A stretch of 64,000 nucleotides of DNA from Candidatus Gastranaerophilales bacterium (GTDB taxonomy: Bacteria; Cyanobacteriota; Vampirovibrionia; Gastranaerophilales; Gastranaerophilaceae), in assembly GCA_944322745.1 (NCBI GenBank), contig CALUPV010000005.1:62001-126000 (forward strand). The letters run 5' to 3'. Numbering within the stretch: the first letter of the stretch is position 1; every line of letters begins with the position of its first letter. The translations under genes were made by a program, and so were the position numbers. Positions 61,367 through 64,000 of this stretch are shown here, one piece after another. Under the pieces are notes generated by a model. It had not been told where the DNA came from. It saw only the letters and a program-made list of their open reading frames with translations, and did not search any database.

Positions 61367-63856
61367 TTAGAATTTCTTTAGTTGAGCAAATGTTGAATCT
61401 AAAGCTTTTGTACCTTGTTTTCCAAAATCAACAATAATCATTGAAGAAGAACCGATTTCTTTTATTTCAATAACTTTACCAATACCGAATTTAGTGTGAA
61501 AAACTCTATCGCCACTTGATAATTCATTTTTTGATTCAATGGAGTGTTTTGTTTCCTTGATTTCCGAAACTAAAGAAGTTGAATTCTGTTCGGATTCTTT
61601 TCTCTTTTTCTCCATCAAAAGTCGTTTTATAGGGTTATCATCAAGAAGTTCTTTCATTTTTTCTTCTTCTTGTTTTTTTCTTTGCTCTGCATTTATTTGA
61701 TTATTTTTACTTTTTACGACAAAAGTTGTATTGTGTTGAACTCTTTTTTGAGGTGCAATAAATCCTTTGCCAAATGATGTTGTTGCTTTAATACTTCCAT
61801 CAGAGTTTTCTTCTAAACGTCTTGATTTTATTGTTTCTACGGCCTTTTTGAAGGTAGCATTTTGACCATAAGAGCTATTTGAATATTCAGATTCAGAATA
61901 ATCAATTAAATTTTGAGGGATTTCCGATAAAAATCTGCTTGGATTGTAATATTTATAATCACCCCACATTTTTCGTCTCTTTGCACAGCTTAAATAGAGG
62001 TTCTTTTTTGCTCTTGTAATACCTACATACATTAGTCTTCTTTCTTCTTCCATTTCATTAGGTGCGTCTAATGAGCGGCTATGAGGAAAGATTCCTTCTT
62101 CAAGGCCTGACAGAAATACGGTATCAAATTCAAGCCCTTTTGCACTGTGAAGAGTCATTAGTGTTAGTGCTTTTGTATCATCAACGTAAGAATCAATATC
62201 ACTTACAAGTGAAACTTGTGACAAAAACTCACCTAAGATATCACTGTCTTGGGGCACAAATTCCTTTGCAACACTTAAAAACTCTTGTAAGTTGTCAACC
62301 CTGCCTTCAGCAGTGACTTCATCTTCAGTTTCTTTTATTTCTTGAATATACCCTGATTTTTCAAGAACATAACTTATAAAAGAAGGTAAATCCATTTTGT
62401 TAAATTGATTTTGAAAATCTATAATTAAATTATAGAATGAAGCTAATTTTGTTTTAACAGCAGATGTAAATTCATCATATTCTTCAAGAGTTTGAAGTAC
62501 TTCAATAAATTTTAGCCCTGATTTATCAGCAATTTCAAGTAATTTTTCAACAGTACCGGGACCTAAACCACGTTTAGGAACATTTATTATTCTTCGTAAG
62601 CTTTGTGAATCACTTGGGTTATATATCAGTTTTAAGTAAGCAATTATATCTTTAATTTCTTTTCTGTCATAGAATTTTAATCCGCCAACGACTTTATAAG
62701 GTATATTATTAGCCATACAAGCCTCTTCAATAGCTCTTGACTGAGAGTTTGTTCTATATAAAACAGCCATACCAGAAAGTGATTCAGTCAAAGATAAACG
62801 TCTGACTTCTCTAACCAAATGAAGCGCTTCATCTGCTTCATCATTAGCTTGGTATAAACTTATATTATGTCCTCTTCCTAAATTAGAGTATAAATTTTTA
62901 CTAATACGTTGTTTATTATTACAAATTACAGCGTTAGCTGCTTCTAAAATTGTTTCAGCAGAACGGTAATTTTGTTCTAACTTAATTAAATGTGTTTTTC
63001 TAAAAGTTGATTGAAGATTTAAAATTATCCTGTAATCTGCACCACGCCAGCTATATATAGATTGATCCACATCACCTACTACACAAAGACTTTTTTCTTG
63101 TGGAATATCTTCTTCTTCTTTGTCATTTGTATAAATAGATTTGATTAACTTATATTGGCATAAGTTTGTATCTTGAAACTCATCAACTAAAATATGTTTA
63201 AATCTGTTGAAATATTTTTCTCTTACTACTTGAGATTGTTCAAGCAACTTAACAGCAAGAACAAGCATGTCATCAAAATCAAGTGCATTATTTGCTTGAA
63301 GTTGTTTTTGATATTCTATAAATATCTGGGCATATTTTTCCGTTCTGTAATCTCTTGCCTTTGTAGCATAAGTATAAGCATCATTCATTTTATTTTTAGC
63401 ATTAGAAATAATTGTTTTTAACAATTTTGGCTGATAAATTTTTTCATCTAAACTGCAATTTTTTATTGCGGATTTTAAAATAGAATTTGAATCAGTGTCA
63501 TCGTAAATAACAAATTTATTATCGTATGATTTTCCGTTTTCATCTTTATATTCAGAAATATCAGTTCTTAAAATTCTTCCTGATATAGAGTGAAAAGTGC
63601 CAATCCACATTTTTTTGGCTTTTTCTTCACAAATCAATTTAGAAAGTCTTTCAACCATTTCTTTTGCTGCTTTATTCGTAAAAGTTACAGCCAAAATTTC
63701 ATAAGGTGAAACACCGGAATTAACCAAATTTGCAATTCTGGTTGTTAAAACTTTAGTTTTTCCGCAACCGGCACCAGCCAGAACAAGAATAGTTCCTTTG
63801 TCTTGAAGCACGGCTTCTTGTTGTTCTCTATTTAATCCCGCTAATAAATCTGTCAT
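61367..63856 (-). CDS. pcrA: UvrD/PcrA-type DNA helicase
   Basis: 829 aa superfamily-1A helicase. Motif I (Walker A) AGAGCGKT at 28-34, motif Ia VTFTNKAA near 58, motif II VDEFQDTN near 220, motif III VVGDVDQSIYSWRGADYR near 252, motif IV LEQNYRS near 289, motif V LMTLHSAKGLEFD near 556 and motif VI VGITRAKKNLYLS near 600. The C-terminal tail ends with the Tudor-like domain of PcrA (GDRVFHTKFGIGKVIEI, near 775). 3'-5' helicase in repair and replication restart. An upstream TATAAT (63892-63887, minus) may be its -10 box. Confidence 0.93.
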   Translation of the reverse strand: MTDLLAGLNREQQEAVLQDKGTILVLAGAGCGKTKVLTTRIANLVNSGVSPYEILAVTFTNKAAKEMVERLSKLICEEKAKKMWIGTFHSISGRILRTDISEYKDENGKSYDNKFVIYDDTDSNSILKSAIKNCSLDEKIYQPKLLKTIISNAKNKMNDAYTYATKARDYRTEKYAQIFIEYQKQLQANNALDFDDMLVLAVKLLEQSQVVREKYFNRFKHILVDEFQDTNLCQYKLIKSIYTNDKEEEDIPQEKSLCVVGDVDQSIYSWRGADYRIILNLQSTFRKTHLIKLEQNYRSAETILEAANAVICNNKQRISKNLYSNLGRGHNISLYQANDEADEALHLVREVRRLSLTESLSGMAVLYRTNSQSRAIEEACMANNIPYKVVGGLKFYDRKEIKDIIAYLKLIYNPSDSQSLRRIINVPKRGLGPGTVEKLLEIADKSGLKFIEVLQTLEEYDEFTSAVKTKLASFYNLIIDFQNQFNKMDLPSFISYVLEKSGYIQEIKETEDEVTAEGRVDNLQEFLSVAKEFVPQDSDILGEFLSQVSLVSDIDSYVDDTKALTLMTLHSAKGLEFDTVFLSGLEEGIFPHSRSLDAPNEMEEERRLMYVGITRAKKNLYLSCAKRRKMWGDYKYYNPSRFLSEIPQNLIDYSESEYSNSSYGQNATFKKAVETIKSRRLEENSDGSIKATTSFGKGFIAPQKRVQHNTTFVVKSKNNQINAEQRKKQEEEKMKELLDDNPIKRLLMEKKRKESEQNSTSLVSEIKETKHSIESKNELSSGDRVFHTKFGIGKVIEIKEIGSSSMIIVDFGKQGTKALDSTFAQLKKF

Positions 63857-63971
63857 ATTTTATTATAAAATCTCTACCCAAACTACATTATATGATAAAA
63901 AATTTCAGATTAAAGAATCTTTTAAAAATAGAAGTGGAAAACCTTAATATTGTAAAGATATCTTTTATTTT

Positions 63972-64000
63972 TTGAAAAATGTGGTATTATATTTTTATAC
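63972..64000 (+). promoter_or_regulatory. Candidate promoter at the right edge
   Basis: TTGAAA (63972-63977), a 17-base spacer, and TTATAC (63995-64000). It would drive a gene beyond the window, divergent from pcrA. Motif call only; AT-rich sequence gives chance matches. Confidence 0.35.

Noticed and set aside
1-64000. CRISPR arrays, insertion sequences or prophage
   Set aside because: No regularly spaced repeats, transposase, integrase or phage structural genes were seen; repeated T- and A-runs are base composition.

Overview
The window is a strongly AT-rich chromosomal segment of a diderm bacterium. It carries a Wza-type export protein, a TolC-family channel, MsbA, a beta-barrel protein and several polysaccharide glycosyltransferases. 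Several proteins begin with short N-terminal stretches (for example PKDTVSFSG and YKPNFGY) that I associate with Gastranaerophilales/'Melainabacteria', the non-photosynthetic sister group of Cyanobacteria. A Tic20-like membrane protein would fit that placement. The assignment is inference from gene content and style; no 16S or other marker gene is present.

Layout. 1-18.9 kb is mainly housekeeping: the start of a Bax-inhibitor/YccA-like gene, enolase, a long SRP RNA with its own promoter and terminator, and a minus-strand operon (oxidoreductase, CDP-alcohol phosphatidyltransferase, trmL, nnrD, TPR protein). These are followed by a 5'-nucleotidase-like protein, thiL, pgi, a plus-strand run (WecG/TagA glycosyltransferase, split transketolase, ftsE, ftsX), an AAA+ ATPase, tRNA-Ser(GCU), a lipid kinase, and a radical SAM protein with a PAP2 phosphatase.

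19-31.7 kb is one minus-strand polysaccharide operon. It starts with a polyprenyl-phosphate sugar transferase, continues through GT2, GT4, a Wzy-like polymerase, a fused WbsX/pyruvyltransferase, a Wzx-like flippase, a MenD-like ThDP enzyme and an SDR, and ends with a Wzz-like protein. Most of its genes abut or overlap. 32-38.9 kb, also minus strand, holds a multi-SLBB export protein, a radical SAM enzyme, and two CoA-dehydratase-activase-related proteins around a PHP protein.

39-51.5 kb holds further envelope genes: a GT39-like transferase, a GT2, a TolC-family protein, a GlmS-like SIS isomerase without glutaminase domain, and a RelA/SpoT-like protein. A minus-strand operon here runs msbA, UDP-glucuronate decarboxylase, outer-membrane barrel, TPR protein, Tic20-like protein. 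51.6-61 kb is a plus-strand run: a radical SAM protein, a glycogen/starch synthase with a hydrophobic N-terminal extension, two overlapping TPR-glycosyltransferase paralogues, and an RlmD/TrmA-type RNA methyltransferase. The window ends with an orphan ribbon-helix-helix protein and pcrA/uvrD.

Together the genes describe assembly of a Wzx/Wzy-type surface polysaccharide: initiation at the inner membrane, pyruvylation, flipping, polymerisation, chain-length control and export. Radical SAM and activase-related enzymes of unknown substrate are interleaved. The most unusual items are the RelA/SpoT-like protein with a lineage-style leader, the activase-related/PHP cassette, the WbsX-pyruvyltransferase fusion, the MenD-like/SDR pair inside the capsule operon, and the probably membrane-anchored starch synthase.
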